Source: Flavobacteriaceae bacterium
GTDB lineage: Bacteria > Bacteroidota > Bacteroidia > Flavobacteriales > Flavobacteriaceae
Direction of reading: 5' to 3'
Assembly (NCBI GenBank): GCA_018401115.1
Contig: JAGYKX010000006.1
Location: 62,001 to 126,000 of the forward strand
DNA length: 64,000 nt
Part shown: piece by piece, positions 44,333 through 53,199 of the stretch
Numbering within the stretch: position 1 is the stretch's first letter
Layout of the letters: every line of letters starts with the position of its first letter
The notes under the pieces: generated by a model
What the model was told of the DNA's origin: nothing
Database searches by the model: none
What the model saw: only the letters and a program-made list of their open reading frames with translations
Translations under genes and position numbers: made by a program

Positions 44333-45985
44333 TTATTTTTTGAAGTAGAAATTGTCAAAAAAGATCGTTCCAGCACCAACAATTTTAAACTGAAAAACTT
44401 TATTCAATTCAACTGGAGAGAAATCGCTTAATGGAATATCAATACTATTCCATTCTCCTGGTGTAATGGCTATAGTTTTTTTAACTTCTGTAGTAGGTTC
44501 ATTGCTAATCAAAAAGAAATCTACCGTTGTTTGGTCTGCAGACCAGTAATCAAGGTGGATGGTATTATACGCACTAACATCTTGTACTGTAAATTCTGTT
44601 CCTTGGTAGTTTAAGTTGGTGTATTTCAACACTGAATTATCTGCTAATACCTCTGTGGTTACTTGCGTACTTTGCCCCCAATCTGGATTAAAGTTAGTTC
44701 CCTCGACATCTGTGTAGGAGTCACTAAATATAGATAAAACATCTTCAGCCGCAGCTGTTGGTGCCTCTGGTCCAGCTGCTGGAGAAGAAGCTACAGGAGT
44801 TTCACCATGGAAATAAATATTATCAAAGAAGACAGTACCATTTCCGTCTACCTTAAATTGAATTACGTCTGCTAAGTCTACCACATCTGAAAAATCAGTC
44901 AAAGCAATATCTACACTTTTCCATTCTCCTAGACTACTTATATCTAATGATTTCGCTTTTTCTTTTCCTTCTCCTGAACTAATCAAGAAGAAGTTTAATG
45001 CAGTTGAATCCGACGTCCAGTAGTCAATGTGAATTGAAGTGTACCCACTTACGTTTAATGGGGATGCAAATGCAGTTCCTTGATAATTTAAACCAGCGTA
45101 TTTCAATACTGAATTACCCCCTAAATCTACTGTACTTACTTGGGTACTTTGTCCCCAGTTTGGATTAAAATCTGTTCCAGCTATATCTGTGTAAGAATCG
45201 CTAAATACAGACATTACGTCTGCTGCATCCAAAGATGGTGCTGAGGGAGCTTCTGTTGGGCTACTCACTTCTTCAACAGCTACAGGAGTAGAGAATGCTA
45301 TATTGTCTATATAATAAGTTGTTTCTGCGCTATTGGTAATATTAATCGCTACGATAATTACAATTCTGTCGTATTTATTACTGTCCTCAGCAGAAAAATT
45401 ATATACTAATTTTTCCCACGCACCAGTGGCTGTAGTAGTTACTGTAGCTTCTTTGAAATTATCTGAATTTGAGGAGTCTTCAATTTTTAACAATACATTT
45501 TGTCCTGGCGCTGCTGAGTGAACGTCAATAGAGATGGCTTCTTGACCAGCAGGGAAGATAATTTTTTCATTGATATTAAAAAAGAAGCCTGCCCAAGGCT
45601 CTATACCCGCATCTTCCTCTATTTTCAATACTTTTGAAGAATTATTTACCGCTCCAGGGTTAGGATTATCTACATAATTAAGTTCTAAGTATTCTACTCC
45701 TGCAGCTCCTCCAAATCTTCCCCAAGTTCCGTTCAGATTCGCATCTGATAGAGCGCCTTCTTCAGAAAAAGGATTTCCATTACATTCAAAGTCAATAGTC
45801 GCTGTGTTCAAACTTGGAAGTGCTTCAGTAAAACTATCACAACCCTCTACGACCACTCCAACTGGTTCCGGTTCTGCATCAATAATAGGTTCATCGTTGT
45901 CGTCATTTGAGCAAGCTATTAAAGTCAATGCACTTGCAAATAAAAACACCTGTTTTGTGTTAAATAATTGAGATATCTTTTTCAT
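44333..45985 (-). CDS. Two-module carbohydrate-binding-like surface lipoprotein
   Basis: 550 aa. Lipobox LIAC (about Cys25). Three beta-sandwich regions: an N-terminal domain (about 60-235) with a galactose-binding-like ending YYIDNIAFS, then two tandem repeats of about 140 residues (about 255-395 and 410-550), each with VFSDSYTD or IFSDSYTD, FNP.WGQSTQV, NSVLKY and a final IFFDN or VFFDN. The repeats look like carbohydrate-binding modules. Upstream of and co-directional with the GH16 gene, it probably holds glucan at the surface for it. No SusC/SusD pair is nearby. Confidence 0.72.
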   Translation of the reverse strand: MKKISQLFNTKQVFLFASALTLIACSNDDNDEPIIDAEPEPVGVVVEGCDSFTEALPSLNTATIDFECNGNPFSEEGALSDANLNGTWGRFGGAAGVEYLELNYVDNPNPGAVNNSSKVLKIEEDAGIEPWAGFFFNINEKIIFPAGQEAISIDVHSAAPGQNVLLKIEDSSNSDNFKEATVTTTATGAWEKLVYNFSAEDSNKYDRIVIIVAINITNSAETTYYIDNIAFSTPVAVEEVSSPTEAPSAPSLDAADVMSVFSDSYTDIAGTDFNPNWGQSTQVSTVDLGGNSVLKYAGLNYQGTAFASPLNVSGYTSIHIDYWTSDSTALNFFLISSGEGKEKAKSLDISSLGEWKSVDIALTDFSDVVDLADVIQFKVDGNGTVFFDNIYFHGETPVASSPAAGPEAPTAAAEDVLSIFSDSYTDVEGTNFNPDWGQSTQVTTEVLADNSVLKYTNLNYQGTEFTVQDVSAYNTIHLDYWSADQTTVDFFLISNEPTTEVKKTIAITPGEWNSIDIPLSDFSPVELNKVFQFKIVGAGTIFFDNFYFKK

Positions 45986-46126
45986 GTTTTAAAAAATTTT
46001 TTTTGCAATGTAGTAAAAAGTTTAATCTATAATTCGATTTAATATTTTTTTAATAATAGCGTTTATTTATTACTTAATTCTTTGTGCTTTTATGAAACAA
46101 AAAAAGTTTATTTACTTTTTTTTGTC

Positions 46127-46156
46127 TTGTACAGCAGATTGTTTCGAGTAACTTTG
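46127..46156 (+). promoter_or_regulatory. Promoter of tRNA-Arg
   Basis: TTG at 46127-46129, a 19-nt spacer and TAACTTTG at 46149-46156 match the Bacteroidota promoter. The tRNA begins 13 nt after the -7 box. Confidence 0.7.
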
Positions 46157-46168
46157 TTGTCTCAAATA

Positions 46169-46242
46169 GGCTGCGTAGTTCAACTGGATAGAATATCAGA
46201 TTTCGGCTCTGAGGGTTGGGGGTTCGAATCCCTTCGCGGTCA
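46169..46242 (+). tRNA. tRNA-Arg (anticodon TCG)
   Basis: 74 nt cloverleaf. Acceptor GGCTGCG pairs with CGCGGTC (with G-U pairs), anticodon stem TCAGA/TCTGA with loop TTTCGGC giving anticodon TCG (reads CGA), T-arm GGGGG-TTCGAAT-CCCTT. Discriminator A46242; CCA is not encoded. Alone between a promoter and a hairpin terminator. Confidence 0.93.
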
Positions 46243-46250
46243 CAAGTAGA

Positions 46251-46281
46251 ACCTTCAACCTTTATGGGTTGAAGGTTTTTG
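46251..46281 (+). terminator. Terminator after tRNA-Arg
   Basis: Stem ACCTTCAACC (46251-46260) / GGGTTGAAGGT (46266-46276), loop TTTAT, then a T-run. Confidence 0.85.
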
Positions 46282-46282
46282 T

Positions 46283-46328
46283 TTATTAACTATTAAGTTA
46301 GTTTTTATTAACTATTAAGTTAGTTTTT
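46283..46328. repeat. 22-bp unit repeated twice in tandem
   Basis: A 22-bp unit containing TTAACTATTAAGTTAG occurs twice head to tail immediately after the tRNA-Arg terminator. It marks the left edge of an AT-rich stretch with gene remnants. No copy was found at the other end of the region. Confidence 0.75.
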
Positions 46329-46619
46329 ATTTTATTTTGTAGCCCCCCTTTTAAGATACTTCTAAATTCGATAAAATGTTTTATTTGACCTCCTCCCATC
46401 ATTAGGTACTGCTTATAAAAGTGGGAAGAACGCAAATGGGTAAGTATACAGTACATTCACATTCCTAAACTAAAATTTAAATTATGATATTATCGCACAA
46501 AGAATTTGGTCTTACTCCTTATTTAGGAGGAATAAATAACGTTTTATGAAATTTTTAGTTTAGAAACTAGAAAGTATAGTTCATTTAGGAAATAATAAAT
46601 TAAACTTACTTTCTGAAAT
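46329..46619. other. Gene-poor AT-rich stretch
   Basis: No intact gene. Short open runs in different frames (for example a 21-codon ORF at 46484-46549) look like relics, with no known motif. I see no terminator or RNA gene here. Confidence 0.5.
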
Positions 46620-46875
46620 TTAGTATGATCTACAATGAATAGGGTTAGAACAATTTCCTTTGTGAGCCATTAATCCATAACTAGAGTTTGAATCTGTCTC
46701 TTCTTTATAAATCAGATATTAACAACCATCATAGTTAATAACTGTAAATTGATTTTTAGGTAATTCATTAACTTTATTTGATTCAGTTACAGTATTATTA
46801 AGAGAGTTATTTAAATTTAAATGATCACAGGAATATAATACTAATGTTACAAATATGATTTAGATTATTTTTCAT
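46620..46875 (-). pseudogene. Decayed small lipoprotein gene
   Basis: On the minus strand an ATG at 46875, inside the 3' end of the ktrA-like gene, begins a frame that continues after a one-base shift as a lipoprotein-like sequence: IIFVTLVLYSCDHLNL (hydrophobic signal plus lipobox LYSC), then FTVINYDGC, an in-frame TAA, and YLIYKEETDS ... MAHKGNCSNPIHC to the stop at 46620. One frameshift and one internal stop make it a pseudogene of a roughly 80-aa lipoprotein with three or four Cys. It would have followed ktrA in the same transcript. Function unknown. Confidence 0.6.
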
Positions 46876-47563
46876 TTCTCTTGTGTTTTAAGAATTCTTG
46901 TAAATCCTTGTTAGAACCATAAAGGACTAAAATATCTCCGTTTTCTAGTGTTTGATCTGGAGTTGCAATTCCCTCAATATTTAATTCTGTACGGCTTTTA
47001 CCTACTAAACTTTTTACTTCTGATTTTTTCATAATTGTTAAAACCAAAATATTGAATTTTCTACGAAATCCAATTTCTCTTATTGTCTTACTAAAGTACT
47101 TTTCAGGAACATTTGCTTCTATAATGCTAAAATGTTCATTTAGTTCAAAAGAGTCAACAACATTGTTAAGACAAAGTTTTTTTGCCCAACGTTCAGCAGT
47201 TTCTTCTTCTGGGTGAACAATTTCGTCTACTCCAATGGCTTCTAATACTTTTTCGTGAAGTGGATTTATGGCTCGACTGATGAGCCTTTTTACTTTCATG
47301 TTTTTGAAAAGCGCAGTAGTCATAATGTTAGCACCTTGATCTTCCCCAATTGCAATAATAACAACATCAGTATCTTCTAGAGGAAGACCAGAAACTGTAA
47401 ATTCATCCGTAGCGTCCATACAAATGGTATGTGATATTTTCTCCTTGTATAAATCGACCTTTTCCATTCGTGAATCAATTCCGATAACTTCATTTCCATG
47501 AGAAGTTAGTTTTTGGGATAGTGAAGCCCCGAAATTTCCAAGTCCTATGATTAGATACTTCAT
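46865..47563 (-). CDS. TrkA/KtrA-type potassium uptake regulatory subunit
   Basis: 232 aa. N-terminal RCK_N nucleotide-binding domain with GLGNFGASLSQKL (about 6-18) and a terminal acidic residue of the second strand (GIDSRMEKV); C-terminal RCK_C domain (about 140-225). It would gate the adjacent TrkH/KtrB-like channel in response to ATP/ADP or NAD(H). It lies 10 bp downstream of the channel gene; a decayed lipoprotein gene overlaps its end. Confidence 0.9.
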   Translation of the reverse strand: MKYLIIGLGNFGASLSQKLTSHGNEVIGIDSRMEKVDLYKEKISHTICMDATDEFTVSGLPLEDTDVVIIAIGEDQGANIMTTALFKNMKVKRLISRAINPLHEKVLEAIGVDEIVHPEEETAERWAKKLCLNNVVDSFELNEHFSIIEANVPEKYFSKTIREIGFRRKFNILVLTIMKKSEVKSLVGKSRTELNIEGIATPDQTLENGDILVLYGSNKDLQEFLKHKRNEK

Positions 47564-47573
47564 AAATCAAATT

Positions 47574-49310
47574 TTAGTTAATCGTAATTTCCTCTGTTGG
47601 GTAACGATAATTTTTATGTTTAATCTTTTTAAAAACCGCAATGATTATGGTTAGCATACTAACTCTGCCAGTAAACATAATTAATATTAACACTAATTTA
47701 CTTAAGGATGAAAAGCTAGCGGTAACTCCCATACTCAATCCAACTGTACTGTATGCTGAAAAGCATTCAAATGCAATATCTTTTAAGTTTTTGTCGGGAT
47801 CAAAAACAGAAATTAACATAATCCCAGTACCAATAACAATTAGTGATAATGAAATTATAGCAAATGACCTTTTTACAGATATGTCCGCAATTTCTCTCCT
47901 AAAGATTTCAATTTTAGTTTTACCTTTTGCGAGACTTAAAATGTTCAAAGTAGCAATTGCAAAAGTACTTGTTTTAATTCCACCCCCAGTTGATGATGGG
48001 GAAGCCCCTATCCACATAAGAAGAAAGACCATCATTGTGGTTGAAAATAACATTGAAGAAGTATCAATAGTATTAAAACCGGCAGTTCTTGGTGTAGTTG
48101 CTCCAAATAGTGCGGTTACAGCCTTTCCAAAAGAATTATGATCAGCAAGAGTATTATTGTATTCAAGAACATAAAAGGCTAAAAACGATAAAAGAGATAT
48201 AGAAAAAGTAGTTATAAGTGTAATTCTGCTATTGATATGTAACACCCAAGGTCGGTACCCTAAGTTCCTGCTTTTTGAAAATAGTATTTTTTTAATTCGA
48301 TACTTTATGTATTTAAGAATGTTGGAAACTATAGGAAATCCTAATCCTCCAAGGGAAAAAGTTAGAATTATAATTAGTTGTAGGAAATAATTGTATTTGA
48401 ATCCACTTTCATATAGACTATTTGATAAGGTAGAAAAACCAGCATTGCAAAAGGCAGAAATAGAATGAAACACTGAAAAAAATATTTGGTCATACTGTGA
48501 TTTAAAGTCGTTTGCGTTAAGACTACTATAAATAAGAATGGATGAAAACAATTCTATACTTAGTGTGATTAAAATAATATACTTTATAGTGGAAAAAACT
48601 TCTCCAATTTTCTTTGAACTATTCATATCGCTTAATGCAAGTTGATTCTCATAGCTAGAACCACCTTTAAAAAAATAGCTGAAGTAGCTTGCAAACGTTA
48701 AAATTCCTAGTCCTCCGATTTGAATTAGTATCATAATGATAATTTGTCCAAACTCAGTAAAATATTGACCTGTATCTACCACGACAAGTCCTGTAACACA
48801 TACAGCACTGGTAGAAGTAAAAAGAGCATCAATAAATGAAATACCAGTATAAGTCGCGTTAGGCAGCAACAGTAGAAAGGCACCTAATAATATTATCAGA
48901 AGAAAGCTGCTTACAAAGAGCTGAGCAGGATTTAAAAGGGTTCTTTTATAGTTGAATTTTATTTCTGAAAATTCCCGAATAAAGGTAAATATAACAGCTA
49001 TTCTAACCCAAATTGGATTTTCTAGCAAAAAATCAGTTTTGAAAGGCACTCCAACGAAAAGGTACATGTAGAATATCCAAACTGTAAATGCAATTGACAA
49101 CAAATCAAAAATAAATACTTTCCGTTTTATTAATTTAAAATTTTCAAAATATCTAAATATACTAGAGAAGATCCCTATACCAAGTACAACAAAAAATATA
49201 CTATCAAGAATGTGCTGTAATGATTTGCTTTGAGAAAACCCAAAGTCAAAAAAAAATGCTAACAATCCAAAGATGCTAACCCATAAGGCAGTTTTATATA
49301 AATACTTCAT
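47574..49310 (-). CDS. TrkH/KtrB-family potassium uptake channel
   Basis: 578 aa. An N-terminal extension of about 130 residues with four to five extra membrane spans precedes the KtrB-like core. The core has four pore repeats with selectivity-filter Gly: TSTSAVCVTGLVVVDTGQYF (about 165-184), SISAFCNAGFSTL, ATTPRTAGFNTID and AYSTVGLSMGV. Together with the RCK subunit next door it forms a Ktr-type K+ (possibly Na+-coupled) uptake system. The extended N-terminus is known in some Bacteroidota members of the family. It diverges from the MFS gene across a CRP-like site. Confidence 0.9.
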   Translation of the reverse strand: MKYLYKTALWVSIFGLLAFFFDFGFSQSKSLQHILDSIFFVVLGIGIFSSIFRYFENFKLIKRKVFIFDLLSIAFTVWIFYMYLFVGVPFKTDFLLENPIWVRIAVIFTFIREFSEIKFNYKRTLLNPAQLFVSSFLLIILLGAFLLLLPNATYTGISFIDALFTSTSAVCVTGLVVVDTGQYFTEFGQIIIMILIQIGGLGILTFASYFSYFFKGGSSYENQLALSDMNSSKKIGEVFSTIKYIILITLSIELFSSILIYSSLNANDFKSQYDQIFFSVFHSISAFCNAGFSTLSNSLYESGFKYNYFLQLIIILTFSLGGLGFPIVSNILKYIKYRIKKILFSKSRNLGYRPWVLHINSRITLITTFSISLLSFLAFYVLEYNNTLADHNSFGKAVTALFGATTPRTAGFNTIDTSSMLFSTTMMVFLLMWIGASPSSTGGGIKTSTFAIATLNILSLAKGKTKIEIFRREIADISVKRSFAIISLSLIVIGTGIMLISVFDPDKNLKDIAFECFSAYSTVGLSMGVTASFSSLSKLVLILIMFTGRVSMLTIIIAVFKKIKHKNYRYPTEEITIN

Positions 49311-49397
49311 ATTATTCCATAAAAGTACTGTTTACAAAACAATAACCAAAAACATCTAACTAAATTTGAGTCACTACTTTTTTATTAAAATTTTACC

Positions 49398-49415
49398 CTG
49401 TGATTTTTGTCACAG
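49398..49415. promoter_or_regulatory. CRP/FNR-type palindromic site between ktrB-like and MFS genes
   Basis: CTGTGATTTTTGTCACAG: 6-bp perfect arms with a 6-nt spacer, identical to the CRP core TGTGA-N6-TCACA. A weak -7 box TACTTTCG (49436-49443) follows for the MFS gene; the centre of the site falls about 42 bp before the predicted start, the class II activation position. It lies about 90 bp from the ktrB start on the other side. Confidence 0.65.
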
Positions 49416-49489
49416 AATAATTAAATAAGTAAAACTACTTTCGCAAAAAATATTTTTAAAAGCTTTATAAGCTAATTTCACTTAGTTAA

Positions 49490-50728
49490 ATGACAGACAA
49501 CATAAAACTTGGATTAAAAGAAAATTGGAAGCAGTTTACTCTTTTAGTTGTCGTAAATGCTTTTGTAGGTGGAATGATAGGAATGGAGCGCACTATTTTA
49601 CCTCAATTTGCAGAATTACAATTTGGTGTGGCTTCGAAAACGGCTATACTATCTTTCATTATCGCATTTGGAACTTCAAAAGCAATAGCTAATTTTTACA
49701 CAGGAAGACTTTCCAACAAATTTGGACGAAGAAACTTACTTCTATTTGGTTGGATTCTCGCAATACCAATTCCTTTTATGCTTATGTATGCCTCGAGTTG
49801 GACTTGGGTGATTATTGCTAATGTTTTATTAGGAATTAGTCAGGGTCTTACTTGGAGTAGTACTGTAGTAATGAAAATAGACCTTGTTGGAGAAAGAGAC
49901 CGTGGTTTTGCAATGGGCTTAAATGAATTTGCAGGTTATTTTGCCGTGGGTGTAGTAGCATTTCTAACAGGTTCTATTGCCAACAGTTATGGCATTACTC
50001 CTTATCCATTTTATATTGGAATTTTCATTTCTATCGTTGGTTTTTTATTGACATTTTTTTGGGTAAAAGATACTCGAGTTTTTGTTACTAAAGAGAGTAC
50101 AACCGACAATACGACACAACTTAACAATGTGTTTATCGAAACAACATTTAAAAACAAAACCTTAAGTTCAGTAACGCAGGCAGGACTTATTAATAATTTG
50201 AACGATGGAATGATATGGGGATTACTTCCAATAGTTCTTTTTTCGTTACATTTTGACAACAAAAATATTGGAATAATTACTGCTATTTATCCAACGGTTT
50301 GGGGTATTGGACAACTTTTTACAGGGAAAATGTCTGACCATTATTCAAAAAAAGCAATGTTGTTTTGGGGTATGTTCTTACAAGGTTTTTCCATTTTACT
50401 GATACCATTTACTGATGACTTTTATCTTTTATCTTTCATTTCTGCAATTTTAGGTTTTGGAACAGCATTGGTGTATCCAACTTTCTTGTCTACTATAGCA
50501 CAGACTACAAGTCCAAAGCAAAGAGCTGAAAGTATTGGGACTTTTAGACTTTGGAGAGATTTAGGGTATGCGTTTGGAGCACTTATTTCAGGGGTGACAG
50601 CAGATGTATTCGGTATTCAATATGCTATCTTTCTAATTGGAGGACTAACTATAATATCATCACTTGTAATTAAATTCCGTATGCCTGAACAGATAAAAAC
50701 AAATAAGGAAGTTAATAAGTGGGTATAA
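49490..50728 (+). CDS. MFS family transporter
   Basis: 412 aa with twelve predicted membrane spans. The MFS motif A between spans 2 and 3 reads GRLSNKFGRRNLL, and a matching GKMSDHYSKKAML is found in the second half; RLWRDLGYAFGALI marks span 10-11. Substrate unknown; the sequence resembles drug/metabolite exporters in general. It is divergent from ktrB and probably controlled by the palindrome at 49398-49415. Confidence 0.85.
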   Translation: MTDNIKLGLKENWKQFTLLVVVNAFVGGMIGMERTILPQFAELQFGVASKTAILSFIIAFGTSKAIANFYTGRLSNKFGRRNLLLFGWILAIPIPFMLMYASSWTWVIIANVLLGISQGLTWSSTVVMKIDLVGERDRGFAMGLNEFAGYFAVGVVAFLTGSIANSYGITPYPFYIGIFISIVGFLLTFFWVKDTRVFVTKESTTDNTTQLNNVFIETTFKNKTLSSVTQAGLINNLNDGMIWGLLPIVLFSLHFDNKNIGIITAIYPTVWGIGQLFTGKMSDHYSKKAMLFWGMFLQGFSILLIPFTDDFYLLSFISAILGFGTALVYPTFLSTIAQTTSPKQRAESIGTFRLWRDLGYAFGALISGVTADVFGIQYAIFLIGGLTIISSLVIKFRMPEQIKTNKEVNKWV

Positions 50729-50925
50729 AATATTTTGTATGTACTCCAAAATTTGAGGCAGCAAGTTTAATTAATTTACTAAATATGAAACGAAAAAAAT
50801 TAATTTTTAAGTTTAGAAAGTCATAGTGCTTAAAAAAAGTTTAAAGAGTATTTTTTTCAACTTCTTAAATATCTCTCAAAAATTCCAACATCTTTTTCGA
50901 AAACAGATCTTTAGGATTTTTATTT

Positions 50926-50974
50926 TCAAAGCGGAGCTTTGAGCCAAGAGCGAACGCAGTGAGTTGCTTTTTTT
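50926..50974. terminator. Two hairpins between convergent MFS and SbtA genes
   Basis: First hairpin TCAAAGC-GGA-GCTTTGA (50926-50942). Second: a bulged stem GCgAAC/GTTGC (50950-50967) followed by a run of seven T, a plausible terminator for the MFS transcript. The rest of the 247-bp gap is AT-rich without a gene. Confidence 0.6.
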
Positions 50975-50975
50975 A

Positions 50976-51947
50976 TTAAAAAGTATTCTCTACAATTAAA
51001 AAGTATATAGGCATTCCAATAGTAATATTTATAGGAAAAGTTACTGCCAATGCCATGGGTAAATAAAGTCCTGGATTGGATTTAGGTACGGATATTTTCA
51101 TAGCAGCTGGTACGGCAATATAGGAAGCACTTGCCGCTAGAATGGCAAACATGAATCGGTTAGAAACATCTGAAGTTACTGCAGCACTCATTAAAGCAAC
51201 CAAGCATCCATTAATCAATGGAATTACTATTGCGAAGACTAATGGAAACCAACCGAAAGAGAAAAATGCCTTGAGTTTTCTTCCACTACTAATGCCCATA
51301 TCTAATAGGAAAATAGCTAGAAATCCCTTAAAAAGGTCATCTGTAAAAGGTTTTATCCCTTCAGCTTGCTCCGCATTAGCCATAAAACCTATGCATAAAC
51401 TTCCCATTATAAGCAGTACACTTCCATTGGTAAACGCATGTTTTAATACTGTTCTTTTTTTTATGGCAAGTTCTTGGTTGTCTACTTCTTTACTTAAAGT
51501 GAGTAATAAAAGGCCAACGATAATGGCTGGAGATTCCATGAGCGCCATTATGGCTACCATATGGCCGTGTAATTGTAAATGTTGTATTTCCAAAAAAGAT
51601 ACTGCAGTGACAAAAGTTACCGCACTTACCGAACCATAAGCAGCCGCAATGGCAGCAGCATTGTAAGGGTTGAGTTGTTTTTTTATTAAAAAGAAGGTGT
51701 AAAGTGGAATGCCCATTGAAATAGCAATTCCAAAGAGCATAGAGGCAGCAATTTCTGTATTGAATGTCTCGTGAGACAGTTCTTGTCCACCCTTAAACCC
51801 TATGGCAAAAAGTAAATAAAGAGAAATGAATTTTGATGAATTTGGGGGAATCTCTAAATCACTCTTGACTAAAACAGCTATAATTCCTAAAATGAAAAAA
51901 AGTAATGCAGGGTTGGTGAGATTGTCTATGAGTAAGTGGTAATTCAA
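50976..51947 (-). CDS. SbtA-like sodium-dependent bicarbonate transporter
   Basis: 323 aa with about ten membrane spans. Matches the DUF897/SbtA family: N-terminal NLTNPALLFFILGIIAVLVK, LYLLFAIGFKGGQEL, and AAYGSVSAVTFVTA and MALMESPAIIVGLLLL, where the family keeps its substrate region. SbtA imports bicarbonate with Na+ in cyanobacteria; the PII-like SbtB is not present here. It is 4 bp downstream of the tsaC-like gene, so they are co-transcribed. Confidence 0.9.
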   Translation of the reverse strand: MNYHLLIDNLTNPALLFFILGIIAVLVKSDLEIPPNSSKFISLYLLFAIGFKGGQELSHETFNTEIAASMLFGIAISMGIPLYTFFLIKKQLNPYNAAAIAAAYGSVSAVTFVTAVSFLEIQHLQLHGHMVAIMALMESPAIIVGLLLLTLSKEVDNQELAIKKRTVLKHAFTNGSVLLIMGSLCIGFMANAEQAEGIKPFTDDLFKGFLAIFLLDMGISSGRKLKAFFSFGWFPLVFAIVIPLINGCLVALMSAAVTSDVSNRFMFAILAASASYIAVPAAMKISVPKSNPGLYLPMALAVTFPINITIGMPIYFLIVENTF

Positions 51948-51951
51948 AATT

Positions 51952-52908
51952 TTATTTTTTTGAGGCTCTTTCTAATCTGTCATTAATGGATTTTCCCAAG
52001 CCTGTGTTAGGTAATTTTTCAATTATTATGACGTCTAATTTTAATTTGTCTAGCCTATGCATAGCAGTGTAAAGATTTTTTGCCGCTTCTTCTAAATGTG
52101 CTTTTTTAGATAATATTTCAATTGAATAGGCTGAATCGTAACAGTTGGCTTTTTTAAAAAAAAGCAAACCGATTTTTTTTTCTTTGTAGTTATCTAAAAT
52201 ACTTGGACTTATTTCTTCTGTAAGAATTGTTGGTGTTTTAGGTGCGTAATGTTTGGCTAGCATTCCAGGGGCTAGTGGTTTTTTTGAAATGGTTTTAATA
52301 TAATTAAGTGGCCCACAGATTTCTTCAATAGCTTCCTCTGATATAGATCCAAGTCTGTAGAGCACCGGTGCACCATTTTCAAAACCAATTATAGTAGACT
52401 CAATTCCTTTCTCGCAGGGCCCGCCCTCAAGTATTAAAGGTAGTTTGTTGCCAAAATAGTCTTCTACATGTTGGGCAGTGGTTGGGCTTATAGATTTAAA
52501 AGGATTAGCACTTGGTGCTGCTAAAGGAAAGTCCAACTGTTTTAAAAGTGATAATGTAACAGGATGGTTTGGCATTCTAATACCTACCGTGTTTTTCCCA
52601 GCAGTAATTATATCAGGGATAAGAGGTTTTCTTTCCAACACTAAAGTGAGTGGCCCTGGCCAAAAATTCTTTGCCAATTGGTAAGCTTTTTCTGGGATAT
52701 TTTGAGTGTATTTTTCTAAATCATCCATATGGCCTATATGGACAATAAGAGGGTTGTAGGAAGGTCTTTTTTTGAGATCAAAAATTTTCGAAACAGCTAA
52801 TTCATTCATAGCATTAGCCGCCAAACCGTATACTGTTTCAGTTGGAATTCCCACTAGATCATTTTTGCCTAATATCTGGCACGCGTCTTCAATTTGAGTA
52901 CTGATCAA
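51952..52908 (-). CDS. L-threonylcarbamoyladenylate synthase (TsaC/Sua5 type)
   Basis: 318 aa, the longer Sua5 form. YrdC-type domain (about 1-190) with GIPTETVYGLAANA (about 21-34), KKRPSYNPLIVHI and PLAAPSANPFKSISPT; the Sua5 C-terminal domain begins after PLAPGMLAKHYAPKTP. It makes threonylcarbamoyl-AMP from threonine, ATP and bicarbonate for the t6A modification of tRNAs. The bicarbonate transporter gene follows 4 bp later, and the 90-aa gene precedes it by 15 bp. Confidence 0.94.
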   Translation of the reverse strand: MISTQIEDACQILGKNDLVGIPTETVYGLAANAMNELAVSKIFDLKKRPSYNPLIVHIGHMDDLEKYTQNIPEKAYQLAKNFWPGPLTLVLERKPLIPDIITAGKNTVGIRMPNHPVTLSLLKQLDFPLAAPSANPFKSISPTTAQHVEDYFGNKLPLILEGGPCEKGIESTIIGFENGAPVLYRLGSISEEAIEEICGPLNYIKTISKKPLAPGMLAKHYAPKTPTILTEEISPSILDNYKEKKIGLLFFKKANCYDSAYSIEILSKKAHLEEAAKNLYTAMHRLDKLKLDVIIIEKLPNTGLGKSINDRLERASKK

Positions 52909-52923
52909 AATAACGTAATTGGA

Positions 52924-53196
52924 TTAATCTTCTAAAATAGTAATTTGAACACTCGCGTTTATAAGCATTCTTTTGTTGCCTAACTTTGCTTGTTGTACTA
53001 TTTCTAGAATGTCTTTGCTGGCCTCTTTTAGTTCGGGAATTCTTTTTACTGCCATAGCATCTTTGTGACCAAAACGTTCCTCAGAGCTGAAATTTCTCAT
53101 TTCATGGAAGTGAATTTTAGACTCAAAGAAATTTTTTAAAATTTCTTTGGCCTCCTGATCAGAAAAAGTTCCTTCAATTAATTTATAATCATTCAT
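52924..53196 (-). CDS. Conserved-looking 90-aa protein of unknown function
   Basis: 90 aa, no signal peptide, predicted alpha/beta. It has a Glu/Lys-rich helix in the first half (FSDQEAKEILKNFFESKIHF) and a final strand (NASVQITILED). No known motif is recognised. It lies between the small membrane protein and tsaC in the same minus-strand operon, so a role tied to that unit is possible but unproven. Confidence 0.7.
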   Translation of the reverse strand: MNDYKLIEGTFSDQEAKEILKNFFESKIHFHEMRNFSSEERFGHKDAMAVKRIPELKEASKDILEIVQQAKLGNKRMLINASVQITILED

Positions 53197-53199
53197 GGC

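Noticed and set aside
46484..46549. 21-codon ORF (starting MILSHKEFGLTPYLGGI) in the AT-rich gap
   Set aside because: Too short, flanked by stops in the same frame, with no motif and no coupled neighbour; more likely chance or a gene relic.
46169..50975. Integrated element bounded by tRNA-Arg
   Set aside because: No integrase, no second copy of the tRNA 3' end and no mobile genes; kept only as a weak finding based on the repeat and remnants.
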